A stretch of 64,000 nucleotides of DNA from Caenorhabditis remanei (taxonomy: Eukaryota; Nematoda; Chromadorea; Rhabditida; Rhabditidae), in the NCBI RefSeq assembly GCF_010183535.1, contig NC_071333.1:434001-498000 (forward strand). The letters are read 5' to 3'. This document shows positions 50,107-61,422 of this stretch, one piece after another (within the stretch, counting starts at the first letter, position 1; every line of letters starts with the position of its first letter). The notes under the pieces were generated by a model. It saw only the letters and a list, made by a program, of their open reading frames with translations. It made no database searches and was not told the origin of the DNA. The position numbers and the translations under genes are program-made.

Positions 50107-52793
50107 TTAGTTTCCTTTCTTGATATCATCAGTAGATTTGAACTTTTCTGAGGAGTAAGCTTTGTTCTGGATTCCTTGCTTGACCTGGAAAACATATTTC
50201 AGCAACTTCTTATTTTCAAAAAAGTTATTGCATGCAACTTACAGCATCCTTGGATCCAGCAGAGTGAGTAGTGCGGAACTCGGCGTCTTGGGTGGAATTG
50301 GTCACTGCATTCTGCAAGCTGATGATTATTCAATTGGGTTAAAAAGATTTAGACGGCTGTTTTCTTGAATTCTGTTTTAAAAGGCCAACCCCAAAAAATA
50401 TAGAAAGCGCATGCTTGAAAATATTTTATCCCCAGCAAAAATTAGTTTTCTGAAAATTTGAAAAAAATTGATTTTGCTTTGATTTTGATACTAATTTTCG
50501 GTGATTTTTTGAAGCTAGTAAAAACTCAGGCCTCCATGACAATAACCACAATATCATTAATCTACCTACCTGACGAGTAAGACGCGGACGTGCTGAATAG
50601 CTAGCCGTAGAACTAGTGGAGTTCGACTTATTCATCTGGAACAAAGCACTTGAAATGAACAAATCTAAAATATCTGCTACAGAAGAATACACTCCTCTTG
50701 GGATTACCGACTACTAGAGTCCGCCTTTTTAAATCAGTCAAAAACATACATATTTTGTTCGCGATAAACGAAATCAGAAGCGGCACTCGTATTACTTTCT
50801 GTTAAAATTCCAAAAACGCGAAAATAAAATTTTTCTAGAAATTTTGTAGGTGTTTCGCTCAAATCTAATCCCACTTGCAGAAATCTTTTCAGTCAGATAT
50901 GAGTAGAAATCTTAAAAGTGCAAGACAAAATTGTGCTTTGAGAAGAAAATGATGACTGTTCAAATATAAGATTTTGAAAAAAGACATCTGGTGGGAGATC
51001 TTGAGGCAGATGTAGAAATAGATTTAAAACTAAACAAATTCAATTTCAAGCATTTTAGAACCAAAAAAAACCCGTTAATTCTACAAAAACTAAAAAAACC
51101 CAGGTTGTCTAACCTTTTCGAAAAATCCAATGTTGACATAACAGTGATGGTCCTCGTCCATTTTTGTCTCGAAATCCATAAAGAGATTCTTGAAATTTTC
51201 CAGGTTAACATAATGATGACTACTTTGATACGGGTGTTCTGACAAAGAGAGTGGGATGAGTGCAGGAACGGAACAACAAGAAATTGGGAGGTCCAGGATG
51301 GAGATCTGAATTGGTGGCTGGGGGGTGCAATAACAAAAAGAACTGGTGGGAGAAGGGTGAGCATGCAAAATAAACAAACAAAACGAGGAATGCGGGAGTT
51401 CTTACCGGTTTGACTGGTGCATGGTTGACCAAGTCGAGTGCAGGATTCATCTGGAATTTCAGTTGCTTGTTAATTTGTTTTAAACTTTTGAACTATGTGA
51501 GAAACTGTGATAAGACAATGATATACACAACAGAAAAATTCCAAGTTTTTGTGTAATGAAGAAATATGTTTGAATATTCTGGAAGAGAATGAAAGAAAGT
51601 TATGGAAAAGGCTCTTTTGAGAAATACATGTACTTTTTAAATTCGTTTTTTTAACCACTCACATCAATATCATCGAACGCTACTATTCCAAAATCGGTGG
51701 CACTCTCTCCACTTCGAACTGATTTCATTGGTTGATAGTCTTTCTTGTTTTTCTGAAAACCAAAACATCATCTTTTTTCAAATGTCTTAAGCATTACCTT
51801 GAAGAACCCGCGGATTCTCTTGAAGACCGAATTCTTTTTCTTCTTTTCGGTATAGTTAGTCATTCCGTCTTGCAACTCCTCGTAATCGTATCCACCGTCC
51901 TAAAAATTATTCATTATATTTTTTTTTACTTTAACAATTTATAAAAACTATGTTTTCCCTATTTCATCACATTTCTTGTTTCCTATTGAAATTTTTATCA
52001 GTATTTCTTCGATTGACATATGTTTGCAATCTGCTGACGTGTCTCGGTGTGTTGTATACGACAGGAAACGAGTATGATTCATGACGTATGTTTAGTTTTT
52101 GGCAGATTTCGATTTCAGCTTTTGAAATAATATACGAAATCTTGGTGTGTCGACTATGCAAAAAAAGAACAAGGGAACAGAACATGTGTTTTTGTGAAAA
52201 CCGGCAGAAACGGGGAAGTTTCTATAACAAAAAAGCATATTCCCAACAGAGGAGCAGGTTGTTAATATTGTTTTTGGATACACATCATCACTAGAAATCA
52301 TCGCAAAATCAAAATGAGTTAAATCATTTCAAATATCGTTTTTGTCATGAGAAAAAAACCACGAAACATGTTGAAAGAGAAAAAACTGCCACAACCTGTC
52401 AAGTTCCAGGAACATCTAGTTCTACTCCTTCCATGTTTTGAGTACAACGTGATATTCTTATCGTACTGACGTTATCAGTCATTATAATAAAGTGCTCCAG
52501 AGAGAATGCACTTATGGAGTAATAGTCAGCAAATTTGCTGGGCTGGGTCAGGTTAGTTCATAAGAAAGGAATGTATATGAAATTTATTATATGGAATGTA
52601 TAAAGTTCTGACAACTGATTTGTTGTCATAATAAAACTAATAAGAACAGAGTCGCTAGCCGAACTCCGTCCAGAAAAAGGAGCTATACAAAACCAAAAAA
52701 TGCAAAAACTAAGAGATTTTCTATTACAAAATGTCAATATTTTAGTCTTACCTCGGTGACTTCATATTCCAGAAGGGGTAGATACTCGGTCAT
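50107..52793 (-). CDS. Unrecognised small protein from seven symmetric exons (163 aa)
   Basis: Exons 52752-52793, 51798-51899, 51663-51752, 51406-51450, 50570-50635, 50243-50311 and 50107-50184 each have a length divisible by three and are bounded by phase-0 introns. Together they give 163 aa with a TAA stop. The N-terminus is acidic (MTEYLPLLEYEVTEDGGYDY), then a basic stretch (KKKKNSVFKRIRGFFKKNKK), then Ser/Thr/Asn-rich and mixed charged sequence; the whole looks largely disordered. No signal peptide or membrane span. Exons four and five both begin exactly with ATG, so internal promoters could yield shorter forms. The basic amphipathic segment might bind membranes or nucleic acids, but this is speculation. 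No family is recognised. The acceptor of exon 50243-50311 has an in-frame-shifting alternative 7 bases away. Confidence 0.75.
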
Positions 52794-53919
52794 TTTAGTT
52801 TGAGCTCTCGAAGCAAAATGAAATGAGAGGAATGGTGGTATTCGAGACCCAATAAGGGGAGAATGAGTGCTAAACTACCAAATGGTAGTATTTCGCTTTG
52901 AATTTGACGCGTCACTTACAACATTATTCGAATTCTCTTTTTTTTTCATCGAAAAAGAGAAATATGAGAATAAAAAAACGAAAAAGCTAACTGGGAGTAA
53001 TTAGTAAAAAAAAATTGAAGATCTCATTCAACATTGTGAATATAGGTCTAACAAGGATTTTTCACACCAACATTTCGGAACCAAGACGTTTCAGGTACAA
53101 AATGGTTTATTTTTCTGAGTTATTTTGTTTCAGATAACACAAAAATTAGAAAACTTTATTAAAAACAAGTTTTGATGTCTTATTGAATTTTTAAATAAAA
53201 AACTTTCTCACCTTTCCATTCAGATACTCCGAAATGTTTGAAATATTCAAACTCATCTTACTTCCAAAACGACGCAAACAGTTCTGAGACGGCCAATTCG
53301 ATATAAATGGCATTTTCCCTGGAAAAGGGTATCATGAAGGTTTATTGGGTTCTTTCAATTTTCAACTTTCCATCTTCGTGGAAAAATGAAGAATCGAAAA
53401 ACAGAGCAGAGCAAGACAACTGACAAAAAAAATTGTGGTAGATGAAGTGAATAGATGGATGTGAAATGAAAATGAATCAGAATAGTACAACCTATTCATG
53501 CGAAACGTTCGTACATTTTTTCTGAACCGGACTCTTTTTTTTTCCCGCTTTCACTAGTCAGCAATGTTTGTATTCAATTGTTATTGTTTCCTATGAGTTT
53601 AGATTCCAACTGTGTTGGAACCATTGTATAAACTTTTTGAATGAAAAAAGTTTATTTTTTCACAGACTGCAAAACTTGCAAATATTTTTTGACCCATCAC
53701 CTATTTACTTGTTTTGACTTCTTTTTCATATAAATATTAGGTGTATTGCTCAGAGAACTCTGCACCCTCCAACTAGCCGCTTTTCTCATCTATCTCTTCT
53801 TTTTCCTCCTTTTTTCTGCCCTCCTGCCGTCATGTTGACTCTCCGCTCCCTTCTCTCGTGCCCTCTCTTTCCTCACTTCTACCCTCTATTTATTTCCGAC
53901 ACACCCTACTCCTTTCATC
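52794..53919. other. Intergenic, no gene seen
   Basis: Upstream region of the seven-exon gene, then a pyrimidine-rich stretch leading to the tRNA-Val. No coding region supported. Confidence 0.45.
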
Positions 53920-53992
53920 GGTCTCGTGGTGTAGTGGTTATCACATCTGTCTAACACACAGAAGGTCGGCGGTTCGATCCCGCCCGAGATCA
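53920..53992 (+). tRNA. tRNA-Val (AAC)
   Basis: A complete 73-nt cloverleaf. The acceptor stem pairs GGTCTCG with CGAGATC (one G-T pair). The D arm contains TGGTGTAGTGGTTATCA, the anticodon arm is TCTGT-CTAACAC-ACAGA with anticodon AAC, and the T arm contains GGTTCGATCC. No intron. A T-rich run directly after it is a pol III terminator. Confidence 0.97.
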
Positions 53993-54225
53993 TTTTTGTT
54001 TTTTTTTCTTTTGTGTTTTGAATTTTGAAAGTAGAAATGGTAAAATAATAGGAAGAAGAGATTGTTTTATTTTTTGAGCAAGCATTTGCTCTAACAATTA
54101 TATATATTATACAGAATATGATATGACAACCTGAAAGTGAGAAGGCGAAGGAACAATATGAATAAATTAATAAATTAGGAAACAATAAATTAAAATTTTT
54201 GAAAAAATCATGGTTTTCAGAAAAT

Positions 54226-57200
54226 TCATGGCACACGGACATAACGTGGTTTTGCGGTTGTTCGTTTTTCTAGTAGACTCTGAAACATGAAGATTCGGAA
54301 TAGTTTTTTAAAGGATAGAAAGCTTACTCTATGATCAATGGTTGGTCCTGGGAGGACATGTCCACTGTATCGTTTTTTCGAAGAGCTAACTCTTCCAGAA
54401 CTTCTTGTAGCAGCAGCTGGTTGTGGATTTGGAGGTGTCACGCTCGCTGATTTAGTGGCTTGGTAGGTTCGAATAGCGTGTGCCTGTCTATGGCCGGTAG
54501 CGGTGACAGTAGACTCATAAATTCTTGGTTGGACACGCTGTGGTGGTTGTGGTACTCTGGCGTGTCTAAAAATAAAATAATAAAATAATTTTTGAGTGAA
54601 TACTGAATATCTCACCCTTGAGTCTCTACTGCTCTAGTTTGTGGTTGATGGTAAGCCTGTTGAAGAGCTCGCTGTCTTCTCTGATACTCTGATGGATCTG
54701 TTGGAGCAGGGGCAGCGGCTTGAGATTGGAATGGTCCATTTAATGGGAGGTTTCCATTAGCTGCGATTCTTTTTGGAATTATTTGTTGCACAATTTGTCT
54801 TCCATCATTGTAATAATGTACTACTTGATTGGTGTTAGGTGCTGGGTACACAGGTGGTCTCTGGGGAGCAGCTGTTGGTTGAGCATTTCCTTGTCTATAG
54901 ACAACTTGTTGAGATGGTAGTGGGGCTTGAGGTTTCTGTTGGTGTTGAACTGGTGCTGGGGGCTGAGAAGTTTGTAGGCGTTGTTGTTGGGCAGCATATT
55001 GGGGCTGTTGGTAGTATTGTTGTGGTTGCTGGTGGAGTTGTTGTTGGGGTTGCTGTGGTGTAGGTTGGACTTGTTGAACTTGATGGGCTTGTTGCTGGAA
55101 AAATTCATAAATTTGAAGTTCAGTCGTCCCATGAAAACGTGCAGCGGGCCGGGCCACTTTGAACATTTGACAAGCGTCACAGTACAAGAATTTGAAACTT
55201 TGATTTGTTTTCAAATTGTTCTGATTTTTTTTGCAAAACAGTTGAATTTTCGACTATATTTCCATTTATCGATAAAATTCAAGGGTACATAGGATTTTTG
55301 ACTATTTTTGATAAAAACTTTGAAAAATGTTGTGAAAAATTTAGACACCGAGCCGATATTTTGCAAGTCTGGTCCCATGTCACTAACATGTTGTCTTCCG
55401 TTTACCCCCGATTTCCAATAAATAATCTTAGCGTTTAAAGTCCTACTGTACCAGTCTGGAATGCTATTTCTGCAAACGTCTCCTTAATTTCTCCCCTTTT
55501 TTTAATTCGCCATCATATTCTTCCATATTCACTAGATTTTACCTGATAGTATGGTTGTTGAGATTGTTGTGGTTGTTGTGGTTGAGTTTGTCCTTGTTGA
55601 GTTGGGTATGGAGTGGAATATCCGTAATGTTGTTGTTGGAAGGGCTGTTGGACTTGTTGTGGTGGTTGTTGATGTTGGAATCCGTACTGAATTTTAACAA
55701 TTATGCTTACATAAGAATTTTCCAAATCTCCTACCTGTTGCTGTTGATTATATTGATTCTGTTGCTGCTGTGGTTGTCCCCAATAATTTTGAGTTTGTTG
55801 GCCATAGAATGGAGCCTATAACGCAACTATAAATTACTGAAACTTCTTTTTTTATTACCTGTGTATAGTAGAATTGCTGTTGTTGCTGATGGAAAGGATG
55901 TTGGAATGGGTTGTGGGGGTACAGGAAGTTATTGTATGGCTGTTGAGGTTGTGGCTGTTGGACTTGTGGGATAACTTGTTGGGGAACTTGTGGGGCGACT
56001 TGTGGGGCAACTTGTGGAGCAGCGGTAGGAGCAGGAGCAACAGCAGGCACGGATCGGGCTTGCTGAACATGTTTCGGGGTTACTGTAGCAGTGGGGGCTG
56101 GTTTTGGGGTGGTATTTGGAGTATTTGGGAGGGTTGCAGGGGTGGATGCAGGTAGTTTGATAGGGGGTTTTGTAGTAGTTGTGGGTGCAATTGTTGTAGT
56201 TGTAGTGGTGGTTGTTGTTGGGATTGTTGTTGTTGTAAGATGTACGGGTGCCTTAATCAGAATTCATGCAAAACATATCTTATACGCCTATTCTGAGCAT
56301 TCACATTCTCGAACTAATTTTTTTGAAAACACTCCAAAAAGGTCTCTTATCATGCTCATGCTGCACCGTAATCACTCACAATGCTGGAATCAGTAAGATC
56401 TGGTAACACTTTGAATTCGTCCACTTGTTTTTGGAACACAATACTCTGCTCTTTTCTCTGATTGTCAAAATTTGAGTTGATGAGTCGAGAAGCGTCGGTG
56501 ATCTTTTGACGGATCTTGTTTTTCTTGTCTGGGATGTTCTGTACTGCCGCGTTGAAATCATACTTGGCAGGTTTTTCAATGTGTCTATTCCCTTCCACCT
56601 ACAAAACAAAGGGTCTAAGTGTTCATGGGTGTCAAACTTATTCCAATAACTAATAAAAAGTGCATATGGCCCACCTGAGCAACAATTTCATCGATTTCTT
56701 CCTTAGAAAGTTTGCTCTTCTGAAGTACTTCCACTAGCTTATCAAGTTTTGGAACCACTGGTTGGGTCTTGGTACCATGGGTTGCAATAATGTTTCGTTT
56801 CAGTTCATCGGTACTTTCAGCATCAATGGTTGGAATAACTGGGTGAACTTTTTCAACTTTTTGTTTGATCTGGAACGAAACACATCATTTTGTGTCTATT
56901 AACAAGGAAATTTTTTGATGCGGATGATTAAAAAAACAGCTATTTTGCGTTTGTAGTCTTACCAAATCTTCATAATCCAACTCGTCTTCAGGCTCAGTTT
57001 TACCGTCCTTGTCTGGCAATTGAATTCTGATTTGACGTGGTTGCGGAGTAGTTGGCTCTGTGGTTGTCTCCTCTTCATCCTACAAAACAGTGAAATTAGA
57101 GAAATATAAACAAATGACAGCTGTCATATTATATAGTAAGAACACATCAATTGAAAACCGAAAATGAGGTGAAATAAAAACTGCGGGACCCAGAATCTAA

Positions 57201-59225
57201 AGTTAAAAAAAATGTATGTTCGAAAAAACGCACCTCATCAGGCACAACGAAAAACTCCGTAGTCGTAGTAGTCGATGGCGCTTCAGTAGTTGTAGTGATA
57301 GCTTTAGTAGTTTCAATCTCATAGTCCTCATCTTCTTCAATATCAACAAGACCATCTGGCGCCTTTGGTGATTTTTTCTCCGTAACACCAGGGATCTCGG
57401 CATTCTCATCATAGTCATCAATGTTAGGTGCTGGGAAGCTAGTTCCGAATTCTGGACCAATTCCTCCACTGCCAGATTTTCCTGGTGTTGGACCAAGGGC
57501 TCCGAGGTTCAGACCGTTTCCTCCACCTTGCTTCATGAGAGCTTCTGGAAATATAAATATTTCAAAATGTGATGTAAACAAATGTAAATAAAACATACGC
57601 GAGTTCTTGGCAGTTTGCTCCAATACAGCTGGGAACCAATTTCCTTCTGAGGCCTGGTTGAGTACTCCCACTCCAGTTCCTGTCAGTTGGAGGGCTCCTT
57701 GTGCAAGTTGATACACTAAAATATAATTGTATACAAAACTAAGAAAAAAACACTCACATTGTCCGATCTGAGCAAGTGCACCTCCCGCTTGACCAGCTGC
57801 TCCGGCTCCAGCAGCTCCTGCACCAGCAAGTGCACCAATACCCGCACCATTTCCTGAAAAATATTTGGTCACTGATCATATGCATAATCTTAGTGTGTCA
57901 ATCTCATTCAAAAAATGCTAATTTTGATCGAATCTGTAGAATCTAGAATTTGGGTTGTCAAAACAGGTATAGATTGGAATAAATTTTCATCTGATTTGCC
58001 AATCCGAAAAAACCGATAAAGGTGTTTTGTTTTTCGGGATGCCATGTTTCATTCCTTTTTCTACGTCTCTATTTCCCATCTGTGAATGTTGCGCGATAGA
58101 TATCCCCCCCGTCATCTCTCTTTTTTAATGAATTCAAAATCCAGTTCTTGCGTGATCGTCAAGTGCCTCTGTTTTCTATTTCTTGCCACACCACACCACA
58201 CTCTTTTAGGAAAAGAGAGAGAAATAGGAAAAAGTAGATGCAAAAAGGTTAGGATAACGACGCCGACAATGGCAAGATGATACAGGGGAGAGAGAAAGAA
58301 CGACGCAATCCCAAGGAGAACGCGGTGAGGGATATATGATAAGAAAAAATGGATGATGGAATGAGGATTGGATAATGTGTTGCGTGTGCGGATTGGCAAC
58401 ACAATGCAATATCATAGGAAGTTTTAATGTGGCGACAAGAAAAAAGTGTATGTGTACATTGGACGCACTAATTGGAAATGTTTTCGAGGGAACATGTGTT
58501 TTGGCATTGTTTACTGTCTGAGGATTCATTGCGAAAAAAGCCTGAAGAAAAAATCTTCGACCAGAACTCAACGTTAGAAAATTGATAGTGGGAAACAAAT
58601 CTATAAGTCTGTTTTTTTTCACAAGACTTTGTTGTTTTTAATGGTTTTTTGTAGAATACAGCCAAATAGTACTTCGTTATTGTAAAGGCAACTTTGTTTT
58701 AAAAAGAAACGAAGTTCTGTGTCAAAACTGCATACAAACTTCAAAACATGACAATAGCCTAGCACAAATCAAATTTTTTCACTTTGGATATAATTATAGT
58801 GATTTTACATCTGAGAGATATCATAGAGCTGCAGTTCTTAACGCTATTTGAAATACTAAACGTTTATCAAAAGAGAAGGTTTTTCAGTTATCACAGAAAC
58901 TCATTTTGCCAAAGAAGTCCGTTCATAATTTGCACTGCAGCTAGAAATTTAGAAAAAAAACTGGCATTTCAATTGCGGTTTAATTTGATAGTAATTTTTG
59001 CCTAATTTGGGGGATGAGATGTTTCATACTGGCAGGAATTTGAAACGCCTGACTAACTTACTAGAGCGCAAAACTTACCGATGCATCAAAACAACTCAAA
59101 TGAGCAATGAGTAACTTACCAAGAGCACCTCCCAGCAATGATGTGGCTAATGAAGCAATCTCACCAAATTGTGCATTTGTGCCGGATATTAATAAAAACA
59201 GAAAGGTGAATTCCTCCCAACGCAT
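54226..59225 (-). CDS. Secreted low-complexity protein: Gly/Ala-rich, Thr-rich, then Gln/Pro-rich (849 aa)
   Basis: Thirteen minus-strand exons join to 2,550 nt in one frame: 59120-59225, 57758-57853, 57599-57715, 57234-57544, 56963-57079, 56675-56869, 56380-56598, 55859-56251, 55735-55815, 55543-55686, 54616-55094, 54328-54565 and 54226-54279. A signal peptide (MRWEEFTFLFLLISGTNA) is followed by a Gly/Ala-rich stretch (residues 35-66), an acidic and Thr-rich region (150-250), a Lys/Glu-rich helical region (250-385), a Thr/Pro run (388-440) and then about 350 residues rich in Gln, Pro and Tyr. Most introns from exon 4 on are phase 0. The composition suits an extracellular matrix, cuticle-associated or mucin-like protein, and the Gln-rich part resembles prion-like (pqn-type) proteins; this is a compositional inference. 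No catalytic domain. Leu/Val-rich open frames on the plus strand here are shadows of the Gln codons. Confidence 0.85.
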
Positions 59226-61422
59226 TTCGGATGATGCGTCAACTCAAGAACAAAGTGGAAAACGATGAGAAGAAGAAGTCAGATGGACGACCGGGAGAGA
59301 GGGCGCAACCGAATGACTTTGTTTAAGACGATCAACACAGGCAACACAGACACACACGAAACGACGATGAAGCTGCTGGATGCGTTTCGGATAGAGAGGG
59401 GCCGAGGCACGAAGGGATCTCCACTCCAGCAGCAGAAGTCGAAGGGAGGGAGGAACGAGATATGGCCGGAGAGAGATGAAGACAGCTTCAACGGCGGCAA
59501 GCCTTGGCGACGGTCAAGTTAATGCCATAGCCATCTCTTTTTCGGACTGGTTTCCCCTTTTTTCCCTCACTGGCTTCTTCATTTCTACCGCCAGCATTTC
59601 TGACGGGACAGCACTGAGACTCAATGCATATTATTGTGTTTTTAATGCTTTTTAGTTTTCAATAGGGGTATTAGGTTTGGAAATCCGTCTCAAGTACATC
59701 ATGTTCTACAGTTTTGCAACATTCATAACAACTGACTAGTCCTTTTTTGACATGAAGCAAGTGAAATATAAAATGGACCACTGTCTGAAACAATGCAACC
59801 AAAAAAACTGAACTGAAAAGACACAAATTCTAAAACAACAACGGTTTCCAGGAATTTGGTGGGCTCAAAAATCGAAGATGAAAGTGAAAACTGTTTCACA
59901 GAAAAGCCTAGAAGATTGAATCAAGCATCAAACAGTTTGACTTAATCACAACGACCACAACATTTCATATCAGATTTGAAAGATATTGTTCATAATTTCT
60001 TGAAGTTGCCAAATGTTTTATGTCATTGTTTTCACACTTCTGAATGCATTCACTATTTTATAACCAATAATAAATAGAGAAAACTTCATCAGTAGATCAA
60101 ATCTAAGATAAATTGCATTATGAAAGAACAATTCAAACAGTTAATGACTCAAACTGCAAGATGGTGTTGAGATATTGTTGTGTGGTTTTGGCTTTTTTTT
60201 TATGAAAACTTTTTATGTTTACGGGTCGGGTTTCAGATTCAGGTGTTTTGTTTTCTGTTATCAATACGTTTGCAGAGCAATGAAATAAATATACACGTGG
60301 ATTTTTGGTCTCAATAGAAAGCGATTGATGAGGAGACGGATAAGATGTTTTTGTGGTCACCTAATGTGTCTTATCAACATCTTCTGATCTCGATCTCAAG
60401 GTGATCCGGTGGATAGATGGAAGGTTCTAGAGCGTTCGACTTGTCACTTTTTATGGTGGAATACGACTTTTGCCTTTTTAGAAAAATGTTATAGAATTAA
60501 ATTAGGTTATAAATAAAGATTTTTTTACTAAAAACAAGATGAACCATACATTGTTGGCAGTTTACCTTCGTTTCATCAATTCATAAGATTTTTCTCTTTA
60601 TAAAGAAATACCCAACTCTTATAATGTAAATTATTTACCTCAATTATTTTTTACAAAGGACGGATGTGATTTTCCTTTTTCCAAAACATTTTTGACTTTT
60701 TGAGCATTTATAACTATCTCTATACCACTTTTTGGATTCATCTCCAAAAGTATTTCCTCTTTTTCTCTAGGATTCAGCGTAGCTTCTTGCAACTCAAAAT
60801 TTCTTTCCTCTTCCTTTAATTGTGTTTTCAATCAGTATCCAATCTAAAAAGAAAAGATCTCATACTTTCGGATTTTTCAAATCTAAAAGGACCAAAAAAC
60901 CAGAGTTGCAAAAATCGTGGGCAATCAGAAGTGTACTTTTACTTTTTTCTGAATCAAAAAACGTACAAAACTATTTTCACAATAATATCTGTCATCATCA
61001 CATTAACTTTTTGGATTACATGCATGTTTTTATTTCCGTTAATAAAAGTGTTTTTTGGAAAACAAACGCACCGATCGTTGTTTATAATGAGGATACACCG
61101 TAAAAACCTAACACTTCCAACTCATCAAGTCTCTCCTAGGCCTGTTCCGAAAGACAGTACGCATCATGCTGCGTCTCCTGTACGTACCCCGCCCCCTATC
61201 TTCAGGTCATGGACATCTTCTCGCTAGATGTATATACATTTATGTCTTCTCTCGTCGTTCTGTCTTCATCCGCATTTCTTTTCTCCTTTTATGTCGACGT
61301 GGAACTTTAACGTTGTTTTGTGATTTTTATAACTATTGCTTATTTAATTCAAATCAACTTTCAATGATTTTTCCGATCCTTTTTTCTTCACAATAACTTG
61401 AAATCAGATGTTTTTACAGATT
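59226..61422. other. Intergenic between divergent genes
   Basis: Shared upstream region of the minus-strand Gln-rich gene and the plus-strand GH31 gene. There is a GC-richer, purine-rich patch at 59260-59520. No coding region is supported. TTTTTACAG at 61412-61420 is a likely trans-splice acceptor for the GH31 gene. Confidence 0.5.

Noticed and set aside
53886..54242. 118-aa minus-strand frame across the tRNA-Val
   Set aside because: The peptide containing GIEPPTFCVLDRC comes from reading the tRNA gene backwards, a common artefact.
54821..56155. Val/Gly/Leu-rich plus-strand frames and Asn-rich minus-strand frames
   Set aside because: Complement or shifted readings of the CAA/CAG-rich exons of the Gln/Pro-rich gene.
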